Positions 1 to 8,942 of a stretch of DNA of 15,303 nt are shown piece by piece (position 1 is the first letter of the stretch; every line of letters begins with the position of its first letter). A program made the position numbers and the translations under genes. Source of the DNA: Stephanodiscus triporus (taxonomy: Eukaryota > Bacillariophyta > Thalassiosirophyceae > Thalassiosirales > Thalassiosiraceae); assembly GCA_036939755.1 (NCBI GenBank), contig JALLAZ010000449.1, positions 1 through 15,303 on the forward strand, in the 5' to 3' direction. The notes beneath the pieces were generated by a model, which was not told where the DNA came from, made no database searches, and worked only from the letters and a program-made list of their open reading frames with translations.

Positions 1-1869
1 CAATCAGAATCTGCATAGGCATGTGCTGTGGTAGCATCAAAGTGGGGGCGGTCATCGAGGAGTATATCCTGTTGATTGCTGGTAATAGTCGGGATAGGAC
101 CTTCAGTTCAGGAAGTTTGAGACGAGGCTTGGTTCGCCAGAAGTAGAGGCCGTCGTCCTTGGTGTGGTACAAGTATTTCAAGGCATGCTTTAAGCCGTGG
201 TAGTGTATGTTGTGAGGACAGAAGTTTGATTGTGAGAGTTTAACACTGGTAAAAGCGAGGTCAGGTCGACAGGTAGTCATAGCCCAGATAAGTTCACCAA
301 CACCCGATCGATAATTTAATTGATCGTCTTAGCTAGCTTCTGTTGAAATTTCGGATCCGGATTGCCAGTTGTCAAGCTGAATTTCTTCATAAAGGTAGCG
401 TCGGTAGGGAGGGGGGTGGACCGTGCAGGGCTGGGGTATGACGATTTCATCCATGTAGCAAGGTGGTGTTCGAATACTTTGTCGATGAATGAACTGACGG
501 AGATCTTGATATAGTGTCGTGTTTGGAGGACATCAATTCCGTTATACATGTCCAGGTATCCTTGTTGCTTAACCGGAATTTTGAGGCATTCGTCGATCAT
601 ATTGAGGAGGATATCGGCAGTTTTCGCATCGGGAGCGGCATTGGCGAAGTCATCGACTTGACGTTTAAGCAGGACATGGTTGCCATTGATGACGCCCAAA
701 AATAGGCACGGTTCATGGACGGTAGGTTCAAGTCCCAATTCGCGAAGGATGGAGTCGGCGTGCTTCTCCCATAACCGTGGGGATTCAGAATGGCCTTGCA
801 TTGCCGGCAAGATAGGGATAACGTAGCCATCAGGGATGGGAGGGCGTTTCTTGTGGTGGACCCACCAATCGTGGAAGGCCTTGTCGGGTCGGACGATCAA
901 GCCTTGTTTTGGCGGAGGGGCTTCGGAACATGTTCTCAGCTGCAGAAATGGCATAGAAAAGACGAGAACTCGTTTGGTCAATGCAATTGGCATAAGTTTC
1001 CGCAAGTATACGAACCATTCCCGAGCGTGTTGAAAGACAGCATCCTCTGCAGACATTTCCACTGGTGTTCCAAACATGCCCTGTGCATCATATTGATCCA
1101 GTTGTAGGTGTTCCGAGCCCTGCCATTCAGACCAATGATCGTCCTGGTTGATGAGCTTTCGACGAGTGAGGCACATGGCACGGCTGACGTAGTTGAGGAC
1201 ACCACCAGAATCAACGATTTTGTAGGGCGGATCTTTGCGGAGGTATTCAGCAACAGTGGAGAAGTCCCAACAGTGGTTGAGCTGGTCATGAACTTGTTGG
1301 GTGAACGGGGCTGAGGAGACAAGAGGTAGGCCGTCGTGGGATATGGACTGTCGTATTTCAGGGTGGGAGAATAGTAGGGTCACCAATGATTTGCCAGCAG
1401 ATTCCAGAGCCGCAAACGCCGCCTGAGCTTCTAAGATGGGTGTCACCACGGTCTCGTCAATCTTGATGAGCCATGCGCCCTTGATTCGCAATCGCCAGCA
1501 TGGTATCTTTGCCACGGGGATGCTGGGTGATATACCGCCAAGGATGAGGCGCCCGTTGACATGAGCGAGGCAGAGTCCAGAGGTCTGATGTTGACTGTAA
1601 TCAAAACGCCGTAGGTCCAGGACCTCTTCCAAGGCCTCATGATATGGATCCGGGGACATGTAGATCACTGCCATATCATTTCGACCGATATTGTACTCCG
1701 AGACAATGTCCGAAGCAGTTGGTGGTGGGGCATCTGGGTCAGACCAGACACGGGCGGCTGCAACGGCAATCTGACGGGGGAGTGCCGTTGCCCATAAAAA
1801 TAAATGGTTACCGAAGTGGACAAGCTGAGCGTTGCCCGCAAATGCCTTAAAGTAGCCCGCGACAACCAT
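1..1869 (-). mobile_element. Degenerate Copia-type retrotransposon pol fragment (reverse transcriptase, start of RNase H)
   Basis: This is the reverse transcriptase part of a Ty1/Copia LTR retrotransposon, which would copy element RNA into DNA. The main frame is open from 1869 to 316 (517 codons). Recognisable landmarks are GYFKAF near the start, EAPPPKQG, GHSESPRLWEKHADSILREL and the catalytic loop QVDDF at 646-660. Past the stop at 316-318 the protein continues in another frame (SGVGELIWAMTTCRPDLAF, then HGLKHALKYLY and FWRTKPR). It shifts again near 110-125 to reach LLDDRPHFDATTAHAYADSD, the start of RNase H, which runs off the window. Between about 1030 and 928 the conserved frame is a third one (TRSGMVRILAETYANCID). 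At both edges of that stretch, residues expected for the family are missing, including the motif A aspartate. Gag, protease, integrase and LTRs are not seen. It is a dead, truncated copy. Confidence 0.92.
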
Positions 1870-1872
1870 TAG

Positions 1873-2388
1873 CTAGATTACAATGACCTTATCCTGGCGC
1901 TGAGTCAGAGGGAGAGTCGATTGAATGAGCGCTTGAGCGAGCAAGAAAGCAGAAACTGCCGAGACATATGGCAATCCAGATGCTGTGGACTACGACCTCG
2001 TGGAAGTCAATGCTGGAGGGAAAATCATTGTCATCAAGCGATCTACGTTGACTCAAATAAAGGGAACCAGATTGGAGGCAATGTTTAGCGGGCGCTGGGA
2101 TAAAAAGCTGTAGTGGGGACCGTGGCTCTGTTATTGAAGGAAATTGGTGCGCTTGAGAATGCTAGTCGAGACTTAGTGACGTTGATTGAACACAGTCCCT
2201 ATTGCTTTGGCAAGATTTTGGGCTATCTTCGCTTGAAGCGACTTCACTCTCTGGGGCTACTCGGAAAAGAACCCGCGTTGCCTTTAGTTTGCAATTCACA
2301 AAAAAAGAGGTTTGAGAAAGTGGTCAAGTACTATTTTCCAGGTGATAGTGCAAAGTTCATACTGGGTCGCCCCACCGTCCATTGGTAA
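1873..2388 (+). pseudogene. Decayed BTB/POZ (K+ channel tetramerisation, KCTD-like) gene fragment
   Basis: The plus strand carries pieces of a BTB/POZ domain of the T1/KCTD type, a protein-protein interaction and oligomerisation fold. Three frames are needed. From 1873 to about 1955 there is a charged, coiled-coil-like stretch (LSQRESRLNERLSEQESR). From about 1940 to 2110 comes DLVEVNAGGKIIVIKRSTLT followed by EAMFSGRWDKKL, the classic first half of the domain, ending at TAG 2111-2113. From 2113 to 2388 comes CFGKILGYLRLKRLHSLGLL and then RFEKVVKYYFPGDSAKFI, the second half. The usual link between the halves (RD..G.VFLD.NP) is scrambled between 2105 and 2195. No complete frame, start codon or intron that repairs it was found, so this is most likely a pseudogene. 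It lies head to head with the truncated 5' edge of the Copia fragment. The family is inferred from motifs. Confidence 0.8.
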
Positions 2389-2641
2389 GATGGCCGTTTA
2401 TGAAAAAGAAAAAGCATGATTTTCAGGAGTAATTTTCGGTTCATAGGATTGCACGTGTTCCAGTGCGGAAGTTTGTGAGGATCAGATTTCATCACATATG
2501 GCTACACCGCTAGAAGTAAAGCACAAAAATATGTATCGTAATCATTTTATTTTGTACATAAGAGCGATTGTCGATACACGAGCAACGCCCTGACCAGGGT
2601 GAGAGCAGGACCGATGTTTTACTTCTAGAGGTACATATTTC
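2389..2641. other. AT-rich spacer with nested inverted repeats; 3' flank of the EDR2-like gene
   Basis: There is no convincing coding sequence. The segment lies immediately downstream of the EDR2-like stop codon on the minus strand, so it probably holds that gene's 3' UTR and poly(A) region. It contains an 11-bp perfect inverted repeat (2510-2520 with 2618-2628). Nested inside are a 7-bp pair (2532-2538 with 2572-2578) and a small palindrome, CCCTGACCAGGG, at 2588-2599. Confidence 0.5.
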
Positions 2642-5600
2642 TCACTCGTCGAAGCTCTCAACAAACCTCAACTTCTTGCCAAATTCAACATTCTTTAACC
2701 TGACGGTACCCAAAACTCGCTCTGGCAGTGTCTCTTCGTTGTTACCCTCAAACAAAAATGCCAAATCGACGATCAAAGTCCTTGCATATCCTAAACAAAT
2801 CCAGCAATAGATGGAACACACACAGATGTAAGCAATTGAATTGTCGGAGGATGGCTGATGACATCAATAAAACACTACCCACCATTACAAATACGAATCA
2901 CACCAGCCGCAACGGCACTCGAACCTGTATCAATCATGAGCTCAAAGAATCGATCTCCCTGGAAGTACGTCTGTTTGATTTTATTACCCATGATTGCCGG
3001 CGTGCTCCCCACAGCCTTACGGACCATGAAATTGCTACGATTATTGTATTGAATATTCGCAACAAGAGATAGCAGATATAAATGAGAACAAAGGACGATT
3101 CCTTACAATTCAAAGATTCTGCTACTCACCCTTCAATAATTTGAGGGATCAATTTGAACGTATTGTCCCGAAATGTATCATCATTGCCAAAGAAAAATTC
3201 CTTGCAAAGTTTGGACGAGGGGGTGCCGTCAGATCCATCAATCAAGGAGAGATTATCTACCGCGTAGTAAAACACCATATGATAGTGTGGCGGACCGGGC
3301 ATCGCAATATTAACCTGGGAGAAAATCATATGTTAGCCGGAAAATCGTGCACGGGGAAAGAGACATTGCATTCTATAGCGGCACTTACAACAAATATATA
3401 CGCGGGCATTTCCGATGCGGAGGCCGTTCCTCCATTTTTGGACAAGGCCTCCCGGTCTCGTTTTATTGCCAGCTGCACACGTTCCTTCGGATGTGAGCAC
3501 ATCCCTGTCATTATGGGGATGTCTGTCTCAACTATATCGGCCGCAAAAAGACGGAAGAGGCTCGATCCCGCATTCACCTTTGTGTTGTCAGACTTATAAG
3601 TCTTGCCACGTACACGGAAGGAGCTTGCTTCCGGTTCCGCCCACCAATTAATTCTGGAGATTATTAAAGCAATTAAAGTAATCAAAATTAGATAGTTCAA
3701 TAGCAATGATGGAGGAACAGTGGCGGAGTAATTGCAGAGAAACTTACATAGTTGGAGGAGGGATGGTAGAGATACTTGACAAGTCTGGTGTCGTGATCAT
3801 ATTTGCATCCACTCGTTCCGACTTGCGAGCACCGCCAACACGAACATCGACATCGTTGTTGGCAATGGGTGGTAGCTGGCGGTATTGATCGGCGGAGCAT
3901 AACTCATGAACACCAGAATACTTGATATCATATTCGGCATCCTCTTCGCTAGCATTGCCCGAAAAACATGCTTCCATCGTTGGCAAGAATTGTTGTTGCC
4001 GTTGACCATTGCCTGCAAGGCCCCTCGCCACTCCACCACCTGCGACGTTTCGCACTTGTCTAGTATTAGCCCTATGAAAGTCGCCGCTGCCAGCCTTACC
4101 GTTGGCTAACAATCTCGTGGAATGCTTCCACTCCCTTTGGCCATAGAAGGAAGTATTGTGTGTACTATCCATCGGGACAGCCACGAATCGTATCGCATCC
4201 AAGGTCTCCTTCACATCAAGCATTTGATGCAATGCCATGATGGCAAATGCATCGCCGTAACCTTGACTGCGGAAGAATGGAATTGAGGACGTGGATGGGA
4301 CCCATCCCTTGGGGTCGATTTGTACGACAAGACTCAGCAGGCACTCCTCGTTCATTAGATTTGGACGGCCGCTGAGATTGGAACTGACAGAGGAGGTCGT
4401 GGCCCCGATGGAACCACCGTCGGTTGTCCCACGTTTCTTCTTCCATTTCAACGGTGCAATTGTATAAACGCTATGCATCTCACCCCGGACGTACCCCTGA
4501 ATCCTTGGACAATCTCGATGCTCTCCGGAATCTAAACAAATCTGATAGGTACCATCATCATCGTACTTCCAGAATCTATACAATACAAAATCACGCGGCG
4601 CCGTCCATGATGGGAAGAGGTAGAGCGGGCGGAATACGAGGTTTATCACGTCCATGTGATCGTCAATTGTTTCCACGACGCGGAAGGAGGCAATTTGTCC
4701 CGAGTTAGGCAGCGGTATTTGACCACCAGCACCATTACGAATACCGTTGAATTCTTCATCATTGTGTATCCGTCCACTGCACATTAGACACATGAAAGCA
4801 TCCAACGAGGTCGACTTCAATGCCACGCTTGCCTTGAACGGTGGGAACGGCTGCCCAGACAATCCTAACCCTAATTTCGGTATTGTTGGGAACGCCGATG
4901 TTGGTGGTTGCGAGAATAACCATGGACTGGAATATGCAGGGTAGGGATTATATGGGGATCCGCTGGAATGCTCTTCTCGATAAATGCGGAGGTTGCCTCC
5001 GCCTAACGCGCCAAGGATACCCCATAGGGCCATGCCCCCGCCCTGTATGGGTACCCATTTCGGCGTCGTGTCGTGGTACGTGGCATTTTCGGTCGCACCG
5101 TTGATAATAGCATCTTTTGTGGGAGCGGACGGGGCAAAGCATCCATGAGACAGCACGTTAGCGGCGGAAGTCCCATCACCGTTATCCCCCCAATCCTGCT
5201 CGCCGTAGCTCAGACACCGGTTCACGCTCCATTCCTTCTCCACGGAACCCTCGTCCGATTCGTTCGCCAGCTCCTTGATGACGTATTCCATTGCCAATTT
5301 CCACCTCGTCGCCTCCTCGAATGTGGCGGCGCCGATCAACAGATGGAACGATTTCTGTGATTGATGCTCGCTGTACTTCTTTTGGGCCCTATCAAAGACC
5401 TTCGACCCGACCACGGCGCCGGAGCCTCCCACCGTCGCGGTGATTCCCAACGCCAGGACGATCGCCGGCACCGCGCCGGCGGTGAGCAATCCCGTGGTGA
5501 CGGCCGCGGTGCCCAAGGCCGCCACCTTGGTGCCCTGTATCATTCGCTTCCTCGTCCTCTGGTACATCTCCCGCCGCGACAGCAGCTCCTTTACCTTCTG

Positions 5601-6719
5601 CGATTCCTCCGCGGATTTCTGCTGATCGCGCGTGTGCTTCTCGATCTGGTGCTTGTAGTGCTTTTGCGGTCCCGCCTCGCAAAGGGGGTCCGCGTGCGAT
5701 TCGTGGGATATTGCCGACGGGTGGGAAAGGCCCTTGGAGATATTTCGCCTCGTCGCGGGGGTGGACAGAGGAAACGACGGCGGATGCGATTGTCCGTGGC
5801 CTACGTGTACTCCGCCATCGCGGTCGTCATCGCGATGGTCGTCGTCGGCCGAGGCGGCGGGGTGGCGCGGGGGCGTGAGGCCGCCGGCGTGGACGGCGGA
5901 TTCGGATTTTGCCCGACGGCCGAGCTGTTTCCTCAGCAGCATGGGACTCCTGCCCCCGTAGACCTCGCCTCCGCCGTCGTCTAACAGGGGCGTCCCCGTT
6001 TGGGATCCCGCCAGCTGCTGCTGCTGTTGTTGCATCGCCTCGTTCTCGCTCTCGGCGGCCACCTGCGCCTTCGCCTGCGCGATGAATTCCTCTGCCTTGG
6101 ACGGCTTGTTCTTGATCGACCACGTCAGCTGGACGCAGTAAAACTTCCTCCTCTTCTTCTTTGATTTTTCTTTGTCGGCGGGAGGATGAGGATCCGACCC
6201 TCCCATCCCCCCCACCCCTCCCGCGGCGACTTCCCCCGGGTTGTCCAACGAGCCAAAGACGACGGGTCCCACGGAGCACCCCCTCGTGAGCACGAACGTC
6301 CCTTTCGCCTTGACATCGTGCCTCCTCGCGTAGTAGCTCAGCGTGCTACCCCTTAGGACGAAGTACCTCGGCTGCTTCTTCATCGACGACTGACGACTCT
6401 TCTTGGATACTGTCTTGCTCAGCATCGAGGGATGAGTGGCGGCTACGTTGCCCCCGGCGGCGGCGGCGGGAGCGGCGGCGGCGGGAGCGTTATTCTTTTG
6501 GATCGACGTGGTGTGATTCAACCACCCCTCCATGCGAATGGCGCCGCCACCGAGCGGCGCGGCATCGTAGGGGAAGTAGCGCTGGGAAACGTCCGTGGCG
6601 TCCTCGTCGTCGTCCTCGAAGTCGAAGTCGGAGGACGCCGCCGGGCGGATGTGATCGAGTCCTTCCCCCCCTTCGAAACCGTCATTGGCGAGGTGGGACC
6701 TGCGTAGGGAGGCGAACAT
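2642..6719 (-). CDS. EDR2-like lipid-binding protein: PH + START + EDR2_C (DUF1336), five exons
   Basis: Exons on the minus strand are 6719-3748, 3653-3389, 3314-3130, 3034-2883 and 2790-2642 (3723 nt, 1240 aa). The introns are 94, 74, 95 and 92 bp, all GT-AG, and every junction keeps phase. The joins restore conserved text: PTIINWWAEPEASSF, PAYIFVVNIAMPGPPHYHMV, IIEGNFMVRKAVGSTPA and CNGYARTLIVDLAFLFEG. Domains: PH starts at residue 62 (MEGWL, then RYFVLRGSTLSYY) with its closing strand and helix at 456-486; START at about 553-840 (KWVPIQ, WTAPRDFVLYRFWKYD, IDPKGWVPST); EDR2_C from about 990 to the end (MTGMCSHP, YYAVDNLSLIDGSDGTPSSK). Plant EDR2 proteins bind phosphoinositides and lipids at membranes and restrain cell death; the same biochemistry is likely here, but the role is unknown. 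A glycine/alanine-rich hydrophobic stretch (398-440) and a polyQ run lie inside the PH domain. The start at 6719 is the first Met of the frame and is not proven. Confidence 0.9.
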
Positions 6720-7308
6720 TTAGATTCGATCAGAGAAAGTAGAGTCGGTGCGCTTCATCTGCGTCCGACTCTTTCCGTTCTCCTCATGCTCTTCTGTTTT
6801 TTTTGCTTCATCATAGATCAAAGCGTACTAGTATGATGGGGCGAAGATAGTATCTACATATTCCTATGTAGATTCTCCTACTTCTTACTCATAGTACATT
6901 CGAGATAGGGGTATTTTAATATTATTTTATTATGTACTCTAACTTTGATGCATGACTTTTTCAATTAAAAAAAAAGTTTCCTCTATCGTACTATGGTATG
7001 GTAAGTATGTATGGTACTTACGACTCCTGTCCTTTCCGCACTGCTGAGGGAAGCGGGACGAAATCTAAAATCTATGGCCAGACGCCCTTTCCGCTGGCCT
7101 GCGCAAAAGCCAACAACAACACAACATAACCCCAGCGACACCCCCAGATCCAGAGGCAATTAGATCCCCAGCTCCTCCTGCTCTGAATGCATTATCAATC
7201 ATTCTCCGTCCATTATTCACTCACTGCCCACTAGCTGCCGCCCGTAATTTTCAGGTCACTTCACTGCGAGCGCTCGGTACAAATAGCACCAGGAAGAGGA
7301 ATAATACC
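6720..7308. promoter_or_regulatory. Shared divergent upstream region of the EDR2-like and CK2 alpha genes
   Basis: These 589 bp separate two divergently transcribed genes and must hold both promoters and both 5' UTRs. I see no ORF, RNA gene or clear TATA box. Visible features are an A/T-rich core (about 6900-6980, with an A9 run near 6967-6975), a perfect 9-bp stem with a 4-nt loop at 6852-6873, and a 6-bp inverted repeat at 7002-7020 (TAAGTA/TACTTA). The part nearest CK2 alpha is C-rich and CA-rich (7100-7200). Confidence 0.55.
6852..6873. repeat. Perfect 9-bp inverted repeat with a 4-nt loop
   Basis: ATCTACATA, TTCC, TATGTAGAT. It lies about 135 bp upstream of the EDR2-like start codon. 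It could be a dyad protein-binding site in DNA or a hairpin in that gene's 5' UTR; nothing visible decides between these. Confidence 0.6.
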
Positions 7309-8693
7309 ATGAGCCGTGCCAGGTGAGGAGAAGGTATCATCGTGTGTCCATCCATGGATTTGTTAGACATTGGGGTGTCTCTATTTTTCCTTGCATGCCC
7401 CCCAAACATGAAGGCACCCCCCCCCCCAAAGTTTATGATTAATGCACTTATATGGAATTACCGTCTGATGTACCTCTGTGTAAAAACACTACGGTATGGA
7501 CTGAAGATGATTCTGCGGCTTGAATGAAACTTGAGTGACAGCATCGTGGCGTGCGATCTTTCAGGGGAGATTGTTATATCGCTTGATTTTTTTTGTTTAT
7601 TTATTTTAACAAAAGAGCTCGCAATTCAATCAATTATTCACACCGTTTTTTGCTCAACAACCGGCCCCCTTCCTCCCACCTACTTAAAAGAGTCTACGCC
7701 GACGTCAACGTCCACCGTCCCCGGGACTACTGGGACTACGAGGCCCTTAACGTTAATTGGGGCGACCAGGAGGATTACGAGGTCATACGCAAGATCGGTC
7801 GGGGAAAGTACTCCGAGGTATTCGAGGGCATGAATGTCTCGAACGATACCAAATGCGTCATAAAGATCCTCAAGCCCGTGAAGAAGAAGAAGATTAAGCG
7901 TGAGATTAAGATATTGCAGAACATGTGCGGTGGCACGAACATCATCCAACTACTCGACGTCGTTCGCGATCCTCAGAGCAAGACTCCAAGTCTGATCTTC
8001 GAGCACGTGAACAATACCGACTTCAAGATACTGTACCCCACGTTGTCGGATTACGACATTCGGTATTACATCTTCGAGCTTCTGAAGGCCCTCGATTACT
8101 GCCATTCCAACGGCGTGATGCATCGGGACGTCAAGCCGCACAACGTCATGATCGATCACGAGAAGCGACAGCTGCGTTTGATTGATTGGGGATTGGCCGA
8201 ATTCTACCACCCCGGACGGGAGTACAACGTCCGCGTGGCATCTCGGTATTTCAAGGGGCCGGAGCTGTTGGTCGACCTTCAGGAGTACGATTATGCCCTT
8301 GACATGTGGAGTCTCGGTTGCATGTTTGCAGGCATGATATTCCGCAAGGAGCCTTTCTTCCACGGACACGACAATTACGATCAGCTCGTGAAGATCGCCA
8401 AGGTGTTGGGGACTGAGGAATTGTTCCACTATCTTGACACTTACGACCTGGAACTGGATCCACACTTTGATGGCATAATGGGACGGCATTCAAGGAAGCC
8501 GTGGCAGAAGTTCGTCACGAACGATAATCAGCATCTAGTGAGCGAGGAGTCCACAGACTTCTTGGGTAAATTATTGAGGTATGATCATCAGGAGCGGTTA
8601 TCAGCGAAGGAGGCTATGAGTCATCCCTATTTTGCGCCGGTGAGGGAGGCTGCGGCGAGAGCTCAGGGGGCTTCGTTGAATTTGAGTGCTTAG
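7309..8693 (+). CDS. CSNK2A: Casein kinase 2 catalytic (alpha) subunit, two exons
   Basis: CK2 alpha is an acidophilic, constitutively active Ser/Thr kinase of nucleus and cytosol. I place exon 1 at 7309-7322 (ATG plus four full codons and two bases) and exon 2 at 7691-8693. The donor is AG|GTGAGG. The acceptor is CTTAAAAG|AGTC after a pyrimidine-rich tract. The join gives [20 protein letters not shown], matching the conserved CK2 N-terminus, and a 338-residue protein, full length for plant and algal forms that lack the long animal C-terminal tail. CK2 hallmarks are present: glycine loop [11 protein letters not shown] (41-51), ATP lysine K63, basic cluster KKKKIKRE (69-76), HRDVKPHN with catalytic D151, DWG instead of DFG (170-172) and GPELL instead of APE (194-198). 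The N-terminal segment that packs on the activation loop in known structures is intact. The first intron is 368 bp, far longer than the others in the window. Confidence 0.96.
7417..7427. repeat. C11 homopolymer in CK2 alpha intron 1
   Basis: Eleven consecutive C, with a shorter C6 run at 7398-7403. The location is intronic, so length variation would not affect the protein. Confidence 0.9.
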
Positions 8694-8713
8694 ACACTGT
8701 TCAAGTTAGTGTC
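8693..8713. repeat. Short hairpin straight after the CK2 alpha stop codon
   Basis: GACACT, 9-nt loop, AGTGTC. The first arm begins at the last base of the TAG stop. A 6-bp stem can occur by chance; any role in 3' end formation or readthrough is speculative. Confidence 0.35.
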
Positions 8714-8748
8714 AGATTAATTTTGGTCATAAGGCTAAGTAATAGCAC

Positions 8749-8762
8749 GGGGGGGGGGGGGG
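8749..8762. repeat. G14 homopolymer between the convergent CK2 alpha and HDAC genes
   Basis: Fourteen consecutive G in the 249-bp region between two convergent genes, otherwise without a visible feature. The run is long enough to be length-unstable and error-prone in sequencing. On its own it is one G-tract, not a four-tract quadruplex motif. Confidence 0.9.
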
Positions 8763-8942
8763 ATACATTTGAGCTCTGAATTCATATTTGATAGAGACTT
8801 GGGGAAAGGAGAGATGAGTGAGACAAAAGCTGATCTCGAGCTGGTGTATGTACTCATGAGGATGTTCCTTACTGCATAATTTAGAAAATGATTAGCGGGG
8901 TACTGCAACTCTTTTTAACTGTTGAATGATAACTATGTGGTA

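Noticed and set aside
3315..3388. Reading through the 74-bp segment as coding
   Set aside because: It is open in the upstream frame but breaks the EDR2_C match; GTAAGT and CCCAG edges remove it and restore PAYIFVVNIAMPG.
4864..4874. Telomere-like CCTAACCCTAA
   Set aside because: Less than two full units, lying inside the conserved open EDR2-like exon, where it encodes a Leu-Gly stretch; chance.
5361..5984. 207-codon plus-strand open frame
   Set aside because: It is antisense to the GC-rich insertion of the EDR2-like gene, Arg/Gly-rich and without domain motifs.
7593..8693. CK2 alpha as a 366-residue intronless protein starting at ATG 7593
   Set aside because: The first 33 residues do not resemble CK2, and splicing 7322 to 7691 gives the conserved N-terminus with consensus splice sites.
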